Assembly: GCF_020283565.1 (NCBI RefSeq)
Contig: NC_060065.1
Span: 50,704,409 to 50,768,408 of the forward strand
Length of the DNA: 64,000 nt
From: Trifolium pratense
Taxonomy: Eukaryota > Streptophyta > Magnoliopsida > Fabales > Fabaceae
Reading direction: 5' to 3'
The notes below the pieces were generated by a model. The model was not told the DNA's origin. It searched no databases and saw only the letters and a program-made list of their open reading frames with translations. The translations under genes were made by a program, and so were the position numbers. Every line of letters begins with the position of its first letter. Positions within the stretch are counted from its first letter, which is position 1. Positions 1 to 10,772 of this stretch are shown here, piece after piece.

Positions 1-189
1 ACACAAGCTTATCGGTCTGAAGTCTTTGAAAGTATTTGGGGGGTCAATTTTAGGAATGAGGGAGATCAAGGTTTCAGAAATGGCTGGATCGAAGTATCCT
101 GATTGGAATGTGTGGTTTTTGTGTAATTGTTAATTACCTATTTTTGCTTTATTTCATTGTGTTTTCGGAATCTCCCTATATATATATAT

Positions 190-587
190 GAGTCAGGATC
201 CGTTGACACCAACTAGTTTGACACCAAATGTTACACCTCTCAATAACGTTTTAACCGATATAAATTTTATAAAATCCACCGTTGGATTGAAAGTTTACAT
301 CATATAGATCATTTGTGTAAAATTTCAGACAAATCCAAAATCATTTGATATGCTATTGAGACACATAAAGATTAACGGCATTTAAAAAAATACAAAAACC
401 GTTAATTTTGATGTATCTCAATAACATATCAAATGATTTTGGATTTATTTGAAATTTTACACAAATGATCTATATGATGTAAACTTTCAATCCAACGGTG
501 GATTTTATAAAATTTATATCGGTTAAAACGTTATTGAGAGGTGTAACATTTGGTGTCAAACTAGTTGGTGTCAACGGATCCTGACTC
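190..587. mobile_element. Foldback Mutator-type MITE, copy 1
   Basis: The 398-bp element is almost one perfect inverted repeat. It begins GAGTCAGGATCCGTTGACAC and ends with the complement, with only a short central spacer near 373-405. It is flanked by TATATATAT at 181-189 and 588-596, a possible 9-bp target duplication, although the AT-rich site makes this one ambiguous. The second copy at 34890-35287 has the same length, the opposite internal orientation and an unambiguous 9-bp duplication. There is no coding capacity, so it must be mobilised in trans. Confidence 0.88.
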
Positions 588-937
588 TATATATATATAA
601 TATCTTTTCTTTTTTATGACAGAACATGTGTCGCAATGATCCATTGAATTATTGGTTTTACGTATTTAATTTTATTGATTATTGTTTTCTTTTGACTTAA
701 TTAGTCTATTGTTCCATTAAAGATATTTTAGGTTTCACAGTGGTCCCTTAAAAAAATTACGGTTCGGATTGATAGACAAATTAAGCTTTTTCTTTTTTAT
801 TAATATTGTTTCATTTGGAATTACAATAAGAAAATGTTGTGGCATGTGTGAAGTGAGTTAAGTCTCACATTGTTTACAAAAGTTGAGGCTAAACACTTTA
901 TAAATGTAAGGACCTATATGTTGGAATATTTTATATT

Positions 938-2793
938 GGGGTTTTCTAACTTAGACCCTAGTTAGGTCTAAGTTAGCAAGGTGCACCTTTTCAATTGGAC
1001 CAAAATACCCATTCTTTTAATTTTTGAAAGAATAGAGCAACAGGGGCATTTCTGTAATTTTACATAAAAAAAAAATACTGACACGCGCCCCCACCTTCTT
1101 AAAAATTAATAGACGTGGATCCAGTGTCGCGCGCGTACGGAAGGACCATGGTTACAGACCGTTGATTTCCATCAGACAGCCAAGATGTGATCTCATTAAG
1201 GCTGTCTGATTGATCAGACAGCCCAGATCATCCTACCATCTTGTCTGCGCCACACTAGATTATAAGCTGGAGAGAGAAAATTTTACTTTTGAAAAAGGCA
1301 GCCACGTGTCAGCATATGAATGGGTCTGCGTGATTTTTTCCATTTTATGCTTTAAACTCGATTATTTCATCGTAAATTAATTTTTTATTTTTTAATTTTT
1401 ATACCAAAATTCATAATTTTTTTTTCTCTACAAATAGAGACTTGGTTTGTTTGATTTGGACACCGAAAAAAAAAACGCAATTTTTCACTACTTTAAACTC
1501 GATTATTTCGTCGTAAATTAATTTTTTATTTTTTATTTTTTATACCAAAATTCATAATTTTTTTTTCCCTACAAATAGAGATTTGGTTCGTTCGATTTGG
1601 ACACCGAAAAAAAAACGCAATTTTTCACTACCTTAAATGAGATAAAACGATAATTAAAAACTAATGTTTGCTTCTGAAACCATTTATCTGGTACAATGGT
1701 TTCAGAGAGTTGTAATCTGAAACCATTTTGCTGGTAGAATGGTTTCAGTAAGTTGATTATTAGTTATTTGCTTCTGAAACCATTTAGCTTGTAGAATGGT
1801 TGCACATAGTTGTATTCTGAAACCATTTTACTGGTAGAATGGTTTCAGTGAGTAATTTATTAATTGTGTTTGCTTTTGAAACCATTTATCTGGTACAATG
1901 GTTTCAGAGAGTTGTAATCTGAAACCATTTTGCTGGTAGAATGGTTTCAGTAAGTAGATTATTAGTTATTTGCTTCTGAAACCATTTACCTTGTAGAATG
2001 GTTGCACATAGTTGTATTCTGAAACCATTTTACTGGTAGAATGGTTTCAGTGAGTAATTTATTAATTGTGTTTGCTTCTGAAACCATTTATCTGGTAGAA
2101 TGGTTTCAGAGAGTTGTAAACTGAAACCATTTTGCTGGTAAAATGGTTTCAGTAAGTTGATTATTAGTTATTTGATGAGATTAAGGTAGTGAAAAATTGA
2201 GTTTTTTTTTCTGTGTCCAAATCAAACGAACCAAGTCTCTATTTGTAGAGAAAAAAAAATTATGAATTTTGGTATAAAAAATAAAAAATAAAAAATTAAT
2301 TTACGACGAAATAATCGAGTTTAAAGTAGTGAAAAATTGCGTTTTTTTTTCGGTGTCCAAATCAAACAAACCAAGTCTCTATTTGTAGAGAAAAAAAAAT
2401 TATGAATTTTGGTATAAAAATTAAAAAATATAAAATTAATTTACGACGAAATAATCGAGTTTAAAGTATAAAATGAAAAAAAATTAACGCAGCCAATTAA
2501 AATGTGACACGTGGCCTTTCCTTTTTAAAAGCTTTCTCTCTCCGCGTGTGGCCTTCACCCACGCGCGCCTGTCGGCGCGTGTGATGCACGCGCTTGGCTT
2601 TTGTCAAATAACGCGCTGCCACGTGTCCTGGGGGGGAAAAAAGAAGTGGGGGGTGCGTGTACTGTTGCGTAAAATTACAGAAATGCCCCTGTTGCTCTAT
2701 TCTTCCAAAAAAATAAAAAATGGGTATTTTTGTCCAACTCAAAAGGTGCACCTTGCTAATTTAGACCCAACTGGGTCTAAATTAGCAGCCCCC
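938..2793. mobile_element. Non-autonomous Mutator-like element with long inverted arms
   Basis: The ends are GGGGTTTTCTAAC on the left and GTTAGCAGCCCCC-like on the right. A 9-bp duplication TTTTATATT lies at 929-937 and 2794-2802. The two arms are complementary over several hundred bases: the 'gcaaggtgcacctttt' block and the 'caacaggggcatttctgtaattt' block near 1030 recur inverted near 2680-2750, and an AT-rich block occurs twice in each arm. The centre is a hairpin array (1674-2152). No transposase is encoded. Reading frames across 2548-2892 are by-products of the repeat. Confidence 0.85.
1674..2152. repeat. Array of ten short hairpin units
   Basis: Ten units of the form CTGAAACCATT-(about 10 nt)-AATGGTTTCAG follow each other about every 50 bp. 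They sit inside a higher-order repeat of roughly 200 bp present about 2.5 times. In each higher-order repeat the third hairpin is degenerate in the same way (AATGGTTGCA), so units were copied in blocks. The array is the loop region of the foldback element at 938-2793. Confidence 0.9.
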
Positions 2794-3345
2794 TTTTATA
2801 TTATTCAATTATTATATTCCAATAATTATTATGTGGGCATATATATTTATATTAATTATATTAGCTATTTATCAATTAAGAGCCTAAATTGATTAAGTGG
2901 TCAAATAAAGTTAAAAGGCTATTAGATTTCTATTTGGAATTAATTAATTAATTAATTAATTAGATATGGGCTCAAATGAGTGGATGTCAGGATGACCCAT
3001 TTCGGGATAATGGGAACCCTAATGGGTCATCACCCTATATAAGGCTATGGTCCCCAATACACCGTACGTAAGCAAACACTCTCTTCTCCCCATCTAAAGA
3101 GAATCAAGGCATCAGGGTACTGGTTGAGGAAAAGCCAATCTAGCCACCATTTCTTTGTGTTTCAGGATCACTGCTTAAAAGACTCATCTCCATGGATCCA
3201 GGTATTCCTAAAGATCAACTTGTCGATCCTATGATTTTATACATGCTTCTATGACTATTTTGTTTCCGCACTAAAGTATATGTCATAATATTGTTAAGCA
3301 TGTATATTTGTTTAATCTTAATTTAAATTTAATGCTAACACTATA

Positions 3346-3920
3346 AACCTAACACGCCTTAAGATTTTTGGTAAGGATGTGATGTCTAACTCATTTGTAA
3401 AATTGTTTTAAAGCTCAATGTGGATGATCCTTTGACTCCTCCTCCTGACTCAACAATGGTAACAAAACCGATGGTTCGACGAAATCCAATGTGAACGATC
3501 CCCTGACTTTTCCTTAAACCCAAAAGAAAATAATAAAGGGAAAAGTAAAGAAAAAAACAACTATGAATTTTGAGCATATTCTAATGAGATGTTACGCACA
3601 TGCATCTCTACCAAAATTCAATCCAATCCTTTGAGATCTTATAAATTCGTAAATTACTTTAAAATCTTAAAAATCTGGATTACAAATCTATTAAAATTCA
3701 AATAGAAAAGTTCTAATTGTAAAAAATCTTAAAAGCCAATACATTTCTACAAAATCATTTAAAATTTGTGAGAATTTTTTGTCAAAATAATCTTATGAAA
3801 TTTTAATCCAATACACCCCTTAAATCTAATGGCTTAAAATTATTCACTTTAAAGGGTAATAAGTTAGAATACCAAAATGTAGGCCATATAATATTGTTAT
3901 TTTTTATTCATGTTGTAATA
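3346..3920. other. AT-rich spacer, nothing recognised
   Basis: No open frame with coding character, no inverted ends and no recognisable RNA gene were found between the solo LTR and the next inverted-repeat element. Confidence 0.5.
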
Positions 3921-3929
3921 TTAAAAAAA

Positions 3930-4676
3930 GCTTAAATGCAGTTTTACCCCCTGTTTTGAAAAAATCGGAATTTTACCCCTATTTTAAAATCTGGAATTTT
4001 ACCCCTCCAATATTATTATTTTTTGGATTTTGCACCCCCAAATTTTGCACAAAATCTGCTTTCGAGTCTCAACATAAAAGCTTTGCACATAACTCAATTT
4101 GAATCAATAATTCACAAAATTGATACCGAAATGACCGTAATCGAGTTAGCTTTCCACATAATCAAACCCCACTAAATTTGGAGTTACAGAGTTAGATTAA
4201 TTACTGTTTTAGTGAAGATCTGTCCAATTACTAATTCTGCAGAAATCTACTTGTGACCTTCAAATTCAACATTGTCTACCGAACGCATCGTAACTCCAAA
4301 TTCGACGAAATTGAAATGCAAACAAGGGTAATTTCGTTAGCTTTCCATACATGTAAATACTATTAAAAAATGAGCTACAGGATGAGAGGCATGACGAAAA
4401 TACCAGTAGTAGTTTCATACGATAATTAATTTGGACCGACCTTCACTAAAACGGCAATTAATCTCTCTCTGTAACTCCACATTTAGTGGAGTTTGATTTT
4501 GTGAAAACTAACTCGATTGTGATCGTTTCGGTACCAGTTTGGTGAATTATTGATCCAAATCGAGTTCTGTGCGAATCTTTGAACTTGAGACTCAGAAGCA
4601 GATTTTTTGCAGAATTTTGGTGGGAGGGCAAAATCCAACAAATTATAAAATAGGGGGGTAAAACTGCATTTAAGCC
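3930..4676. mobile_element. Mutator-type inverted-repeat element, 'GGCTTAAATGCAG' family, copy 1
   Basis: The ends are GCTTAAATGCAGTTTTACCC on the left and its complement ending CATTTAAGCC on the right, so one terminal G seems lost on the left. The 9-bp duplication TTAAAAAAA lies at 3921-3929 and 4677-4685. The element is 747 bp and has no coding region. A longer relative with the same ends lies at 32476-33658. Confidence 0.85.
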
Positions 4677-4892
4677 TTAAAAAAACTAAAGGAAAAACCT
4701 TCACATTTCCGCCATATGGTTGAGGAAATTTTATAAAGCCGGGGTTCCGCCATTTGATTTGGAGTAATTGAGTAGGAAAGTAAAAAATTGGATAGTTTGG
4801 TATATTAGTTTCAAAATTTGGATAGTTTGACTTTAAATTTTCAAATAGGGAAAGATGGAAAGAAAAAAACGACTTGTGTAAAAAAAAAAATA

Positions 4893-5085
4893 TCTATACC
4901 TATATATAAAGGGGTTATAAAATTTTTTGGTGTGGACTTAATTTTAATAATACCAACAATACCCTTAACTTTTTTTTTTAGCAGTAATTTTTTTTTTATT
5001 AACAAACTTACCATAACATAATTTTTTTATATAAATTTACATAATAAACATAGACTGCCGCGAAACGCGTCAGTCTGACCGCTAG
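4893..5085 (+). mobile_element. Very short non-autonomous Helitron
   Basis: It starts TCTATACCTATATATAAAGG after an A and ends CTAG before a T, matching the Helitron A/T insertion rule and CTRR 3' end. Ten bases before the end is a GC-rich hairpin, GACTGCCGCG-AAA-CGCGTCAGTC. At 193 bp it carries nothing but its termini. Confidence 0.75.
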
Positions 5086-6127
5086 TCATATATCATATAT
5101 ATTTAAGAAAGGAAGATTCCTATGAATTTACCTATCTACCCCTTTCTCTATTTATTCTATTTTTTGACACTTAATTAAATAAAAAGGCATAATTGTCAAT
5201 TTACAACATTCCAAGTTAATAAAATATTTTTACCGGGACCTATATTTTTTTTGGGTACATAGACGAAATGACAAAGCGATCATAAACTCACACACACAAA
5301 GTAGAGTGACCAGGGTTTGAACCCCAGTATGAACGTACAACCTAGCAATTTCTACGCGTACCTAATTTTTTATAATTATATTTCTATGTAGACTAATATT
5401 TCTACTCATATATTGATACAAATCTCTAGAGTGGATTGTCTCCCGTGAGAAGTGTCTCATGTGATATCATGGCTTTCCATATTTTTTTTTAAAAAGTATA
5501 AAAAGAATAGAATGGACAATCTATTGGTCAAAGTTAAAACCGGAGAAAATCAAATGTAAAGTACACCGGAGGGAATTCTTTCCAATAAATCTCTACCTTT
5601 TTTTTTTAAATTTCTACGGTGACCTATAGTTCTACTCATATATTAATATGCATACATAATTTTTAAAATTTCTACGTGCCTACTTTTTTATAATTATCAT
5701 ACACATGTCCGACCTATTATAATTTACTCTATTAATATAATTTTTGAATAATCTTAATAGAAAAATTATACTCATATATTGATACAATTTTTTTTTTTAA
5801 TTTTACGGGGACATATAGTTCTACATATGCATGCATAATTTTTAAAATTTCTACGTGTCTACTTTTTTTTATAATTATCATACACATGCCAACAATCTTG
5901 CACCGACGAATAATTTTTTGACGGACTAATTTCACATTATACAATGTTCGACCTATTATAATTTACTCAGTTAATATATTTTTTGAATTATCTTAATAGA
6001 AAAATTATAAATTGAAATTAAATTAGGTAACATAACATTAATCGTTATTTCTACTTATGGCAATATTGTTCTATCGTACAAAAATTGCGACAACGCCACG
6101 ACTCCGTATGTACGGGTATTATACTAG
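5086..6127 (+). mobile_element. Probable Helitron abutting the previous one
   Basis: The 3' end is clear: hairpin ACTCCGTA-TG-TACGGGT, then ATTATACTAG and a T at 6128. The 5' end is inferred at TCATATATC directly after the first Helitron, followed by the AGGAAGATTCCTATGAATTTACC stretch usual near Helitron 5' ends. Inside are a tRNA-like stretch near 5255-5345 (GGGTTTGAACCCC) and an imperfect direct duplication of about 170-250 bp (5667-5780 against 5838-6010). It has no helicase gene. Confidence 0.5.
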
Positions 6128-6419
6128 TTCTTAAATAAAGTAATTGTTGTACAATTTGGACATGCATCGGGTTGTTTACAAATACTTGGCACTTCTATAC
6201 CAACGCAATTTACGGAAAGATAAAATTGGACTTCAATTGATAAAATAAAATTGGCACTTCAATAACGTATACTACAAGTAGTGGATAAAATAAATATTGC
6301 TTATAAAAAAGATAGTGGATAAATATTATTTTTTAATTGAAAAAACAAAAACCTGATTGATTTGATTTAAGTTTAGCATTTTATATCTTAAAAAAAAGTT
6401 TGTTATTTTATTTTATCTT

Positions 6420-6545
6420 TTGTTGAGATCCGCAAACAACTCCTTTCTTTGTTGAGCTGTCATGTCTTCCGGAATGATCTCACTTGCCTTGAGATTTGCT
6501 ATATCACCAAACCAAGGGAACTCAGAAATTGCCAACAATCTTCCA
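6420..6545 (-). pseudogene. Ty3/gypsy polyprotein fragment before integrase, inverted
   Basis: Read on the minus strand, this stretch encodes the conserved spacer between RNase H and integrase of plant Ty3/gypsy polyproteins (EFPWFGDIANLKA, then DMTAQQRKELFADL). It stops about 40 codons in and has no continuation. It points away from the integrase fragment that begins next to it on the other strand, so the order found in a normal element is broken by an inversion or by two joined copies. Confidence 0.65.
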
Positions 6546-7015
6546 AGACTGTATTGAATATGTGAAAGCTTGTGATGAATGTCAACGAACAGGGGATCTC
6601 CAAGAGGGATGAGATGCCCCAACAAGCGATGATGGAGGTTGAGCCCTTCGATGTATGGGGTATTGACTTTATGGGTCCATTCCCACGATCCCACTCTAAT
6701 CTTCACATTCTAGTTTGTGTTGACTATGTGACGAAGTGGGTGGAGGCATTGGCTTGTCAAGCAAATGATGCAGCTACAGTTGTGAAATTCCTCAAGAAGA
6801 ATATTTTCACAAGGTTTGGTGTTCCAAGGATTCTCATTAGTGATGGTGGGAAACACTTCATCAACAAACACCTTGAAAATCTTCTCTCTAAGTACAATGT
6901 GAAGCACAAGGTAGCGACACCTTCCCATCCCCAAACATCGGGGCAAGTCGAGGTGTCTAACCGCCAACTCAAACAGATTTTAGAAAAAACTGTTTCATCA
7001 AGAGGTTTTTTATTT
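6546..7015 (+). pseudogene. Ty3/gypsy integrase fragment
   Basis: The plus strand encodes the end of the integrase zinc finger ([11 protein letters not shown]) and then, after a frameshift near 6592, the catalytic core. The first Asp is in [10 protein letters not shown], the second in LISDGGKHF, and the Glu region reads [16 protein letters not shown]. The fragment ends abruptly after about 150 codons in non-coding DNA. Reverse transcriptase, RNase H and LTRs are absent. It is a dead fragment. Confidence 0.85.
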
Positions 7016-7160
7016 AAATAATATTAGAATTAAATTTGATATTTTTTCTGTTGAGTTTCTTGGGGCGGAAGCATCTTAAACTTTATAAATTCAATTCAAC
7101 AAAACATACCTAGGTTTATTCTACATCAACACTGTTTCACAAGAATTTCTCAAATACGAA

Positions 7161-7374
7161 ATGAAGTGTTTCTTTTGTATTCTCGCAACAACGTGGTAGT
7201 AGCAATCAGTATTCCAGTGAATCACAACCCCCCACACATCACAGATCGTCGAATTAGAAACCATCATTATCAACTATAATGGAGGAAGGAGAATTGTGCG
7301 GAAAAGTTTGAAGATCACAACAACAATGTGAACAAGTTTATTCTCATAATCATATTACACACTATTATTATTAA

Positions 7375-7409
<35 letters not shown>

Positions 7410-7536
7410 TACAAGTTTATTCTCTAATCATATTTTATTCATGTTTTTCAAAATTATTTTCAGTAACCGCAGAAAGAGCAGGCGCGTGGAAATGCCCAAT
7501 CCGGTCATGTCTCTTTAGACATTCGGCATATTTTAA
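7161..7536 (+). pseudogene. SFSAFG-family gene, copy A (decayed)
   Basis: This is the most decayed of four related small genes. Exon 1 starts ATGAAGTGTTTC at 7161 like the intact copies, but has stop codons from codon 13 and only patchy similarity, such as the ATAATGGAGGA block near 7278. Exon 2 follows a TTTTCAG acceptor at 7464 and ends CATTCGGCATATTTTAA. The preceding codons, where intact copies encode ISFSA, read MSL-stop. Sequence 3' of the gene, starting GTGAAACCCAATGATGAT, is shared with copies B, C and D. Function is unknown; it cannot make the family protein. Confidence 0.6.
7364..7407. repeat. (ATT)n microsatellite in the copy A intron
   Basis: An almost pure ATT run within the intron-equivalent of pseudogene A. 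Confidence 0.95.
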
Positions 7537-8314
7537 GTTTTGCACAAGTAATTTGTTTGTTGTTTTGTAAAAAATATTGTATACATTATGGTTTCTAATT
7601 ATTTAGTAAGATTTATGACTTGAAGTGAAACCCAATGATGATTTTATATACTCTATGGAATATTTGAACTTTTAGTTGATTGAGATATCCACTTTTTTCG
7701 ACACAATGCCCTATTTTTTGTGAAGTAATATAGGTAAGTTTAGTTTACGAGTAAAGTGAAACATAACATTAAACCACGTAAGTTATATTTCAAAATAGTG
7801 TAGAAGCAAAATAGTATAATACCACCGAGAAAAACGGAAAAATAATAGAATATGACTCGTTATTAATAAAAATAATTTTATGTTGAATATTCCCGTATTT
7901 TTATCAAAATTGTTGTTATTCACACCATTAAGCGGTGAGATAATATAAAAAACTAAAAAATGAGTCACATGAGTAATAACACATGCTTTCCCAATTTTCG
8001 GTAGCATTGTGATCTTGCGATAGTATAAATTTGAGATGAAATATATACTTTGTCAAAAAGTAATTGAATTTTTTTTTTTGCGATTATTCATTAAAATTCT
8101 ATTATTTGATATACATCATATTTAAATGTATTAGGAGTTATAAATCCACGATCATTTTATATTTCAAAAATATATATAATTTTTATTCACACATGAGATG
8201 TATGACCAATGCGTCATATTTAGCAGATGAAAAATGAGAGAGAATAAATTCTCTTACAAATATATTGGTTGTGTCATGCATATTTTTTGTGCCATTCTTG
8301 GTGGTTGACATTCA

Positions 8315-8462
8315 TTTTTTTTGTTACCATAATAGTGGTATGAAGGGTTCCACCACACAATGTGGGTTTACCGAATTTTCTCCGTACGCATGAGCCAGGA
8401 ATCAAACCCCCGAATACATGCATAAGGGAACCAAGACCCTTACCTCTTGGACCAATTCATTG
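8315..8462 (-). mobile_element. tRNA-derived SINE (A/B copy 1)
   Basis: Read on the minus strand, it has an A box TTGGTCCAAGAGG and a B box GGTTTGATTCCTGG about 35 nt apart, and a T-rich left end on the plus strand that represents the A-rich tail. A 17-bp direct repeat TTGGTGGTTGACAxTCA flanks it (8298-8314 and 8463-8479). It was present before the A/B duplication. Confidence 0.75.
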
Positions 8463-8710
8463 TTGGTGGTTGACAATCAATTGCCAATGATTTATATAAT
8501 ATTAAAAATTATTTTTGTTTAATTTAATTTTAATGATATATTAACTGTGTTTTTATTCTTTACTAAATTTATAATTTGTCATTAATTAAATTTCGCAAGA
8601 CTTAATTTATAAATTAAGTTCGAAAAAGTAAATTTGTGAAGTATTTGTGTTCTTTGTTAAATTTTGTTTGTCTTCTGTTTCATTCCTTGGATTTTCTTGT
8701 CCTTAATTGC

Positions 8711-8870
8711 AGGCGCTGCCAGTTCAGGTGCTGTTTTTTTAAGCAAACCTCTAAAGCTCAGCGAATTCAGGTCGGAAGCGTTCCTGCTTCTCTTTGCCTG
8801 AACTTATTTTGTGGCGGAACGCGAAAACCTAAGAGACTATGTTCTTGGAGGTCCTGCTTTTTAATCTAAA
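8711..8870 (+). other. Exon-like stretch after a splice acceptor
   Basis: A pyrimidine-rich tract ending TTAATTGCAG is followed by an open frame (AGAASSGAVFLSKPLKL). It recurs near 14150 in copy B, where the frame diverges after about 18 codons. It resembles a captured exon rather than random AT-rich DNA, but no source gene is recognised and no partner exon was found. Confidence 0.3.
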
Positions 8871-8881
8871 GACAAGAGGAG

Positions 8882-9058
8882 TGTTAGCAACACACTCTTT
8901 AACAAACACACTCTAACACACTCTCTTCTATTGGTTAAAATTTATATGGGTCCCATAAAAGTTATATGGGTCCACATTTTTTTATGGGACCCATGTGAAT
9001 TTCAACCAATAAAAGAGAGTGTGTTGGAGTGTGTTTGTTAAAGAGTGTGTTGCTAGCA
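8882..9058. mobile_element. Short palindromic MITE, TGCTAGCAACACACTC ends (copy A)
   Basis: The 177-bp foldback has complementary arms: TGTTAGCAACACACTCTTT on the left and AAAGAGTGTGTTGCTAGCA on the right. The same element sits at 14364-14540 in copy B, so this is one insertion seen twice. No clear target duplication was found, and the superfamily is undecided. Confidence 0.75.
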
Positions 9059-9889
9059 TTATTAGAGAGTAGAGACCCACCGTTGTTTATAAGCGGTTCT
9101 GTTTTTTATGTGTGAAGGTGTCATAGCTATAGTAATAAAGCAGAAAACTTTGACTCATCACATTAGGTTTAACTCCTCTAAAATTGGCTCATGACTCCCA
9201 TGAAGCACAAATTAGAACAGACAAACAAACAATACTTTTTTTTAAAAAAAATTAAGAAAATAAAATATACACAAAAATTGAGTGGACATAAACCTAACAC
9301 AGTGCGTCCACGCCAAAGCGCATAGGACAATAAAATATATCAACTTCTTATTAATCCTAAAAGACAAAATAGAAGTTCTAGAAAATCGAAGCGAATGAAC
9401 CGATCGTCAACACGAAAACAGTCCATGTACCCACTACTCCCTGCAGCAAGTGATACATATATTAAAATATCAACCTCTGACGAAACAAATCTTGTTGAAC
9501 ATCCAAACAAACCCAGACCATTTGAAAGCCAGATTGAGGGATGGTTTGAAAGCAAGATTCAGCGTTCTTATTAATTGTCCTTTTGATGTTTTAAGGGTAC
9601 GATTTGTCACTTATTCCATTTGTCAATTATTCATATCTTTTTAAAGAAAACTAATTAATGCTATATATTTGGAAAACTAAAGTTTGTCTTTTTTTTTTGT
9701 TGGTAACATACAATATTAAATTTTTGTTTATTTACATAATATATTAAATTTATTGGAAAGAGAAAGTGTGTGAAAAAATAAAAAATTTATTGATGAATTA
9801 AAACGAGGATATATATAATAGTAAGATAAAGTGTAAAAATACATTTTGTTAATTTAATCTTACTATTCTAAAAAGACACTTATTTGATG

Positions 9890-10476
9890 GGTGGATTCTA
9901 GGGTGAGGGAGCAATTAAGTCCCTCACCGATGTACCACACTATTTCACCGTTAGATTAAATGGTCCATTTTTTATTACCACACCAGATCTTATATAACCT
10001 TCTTCCAAAAAAATAAACAAAAATAAAATGTTGTATCTCCTCTTTGCAAAACTGCTGCAACCATCCATTTTTCTCAGAATTTTCCATCACGGTATAAATT
10101 GCTCCTCTTTGAAATAGTAAACATTATTGTATTTCTCTTTAAATGAAAAATGAACACAAATGAGAAAAGTAATTGGACTTTTTCAACCATGGAGATTGGA
10201 CATCGATTATTAAAAAGGGAATGGTTGAATAATACCTTGGTGTTAGGGGTGGCAGTTAGATGTTTTTGAGGGTGAGATGGTGGTCTGGAGAACCACCGTG
10301 ACAAGAAAATAATTGGGTTCGGTGTTTTAGAAGAAGCTGATGAACATGGAGGTTGGATGGCTAATAATTATGTGTGATACTAAAAAATGTTATCATGTAA
10401 CCTAATTTAATCTAATGGTTAATTTTAATTGTACACTGGTGAGGGACTTAATTGCTCCCTCATCCTAGAATCCACC
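9890..10476. mobile_element. Mutator-type MITE, unoccupied in copy B
   Basis: The ends are GGTGGATTCTAGGGTGAGGG and its near complement ending AGAATCCACC. The 9-bp duplication TATTTGATG lies at 9881-9889 and 10477-10485. In copy B the same site is empty with a single TATTTGATG (15503-15511), so insertion followed the A/B duplication. It is 587 bp with no coding region. Confidence 0.9.
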
Positions 10477-10558
10477 TATTTGATGTTATCAGATTTGGTT
10501 CATATTTTTAGGTGTAGATTTTTTCCGCAAACAATTAAGTAAAATTACATGTAAGGGT

Positions 10559-10699
10559 TAAGTTTGTCAATTTGCATCCGGTGGAGCGGATCCCTGCGGG
10601 GATTGCCCCAATCGGAGCCCCCACATGCACTTAGGGGCGGGGATCGGGGACGAAGCATCCGTCCCCGCGGATTCCCCGAATCCGTCCATATATACACTA

Positions 10700-10772
<73 letters not shown>

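Larger units (their letters stand above)
919..3340 (+). mobile_element. Solo LTR, interrupted by a Mutator-like element
   Basis: The left end reads TGTTGGAATA and the right end ATGCTAACA, with a 5-bp direct repeat CTATA on both sides (914-918 and 3341-3345), as expected for an LTR retrotransposon. Without the nested element and its duplicated site it would be about 557 bp. A TATA-like CTATATAAGG near 3034 and the transcript-like stretch after it fit an LTR promoter. No internal retroelement sequence remains, so it is read as a solo LTR left by LTR-LTR recombination. The lineage cannot be decided. Confidence 0.75.

Noticed and set aside
2..139. Open frame running in from the left edge
   Set aside because: About 45 codons with no recognised motif, cut by the window edge. 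Another frame is open to 115 as well, so it cannot be called a gene end.
2548..2892. 114-codon open frame
   Set aside because: Lies across the arm and end of the Mutator-like element; Arg/His-rich by GC content, no start context, no conservation in the opposite arm.
8385..8462. Possible tRNA gene
   Set aside because: A and B boxes are present but there is no cloverleaf, and flanking duplications plus an A-rich tail show it is a SINE.
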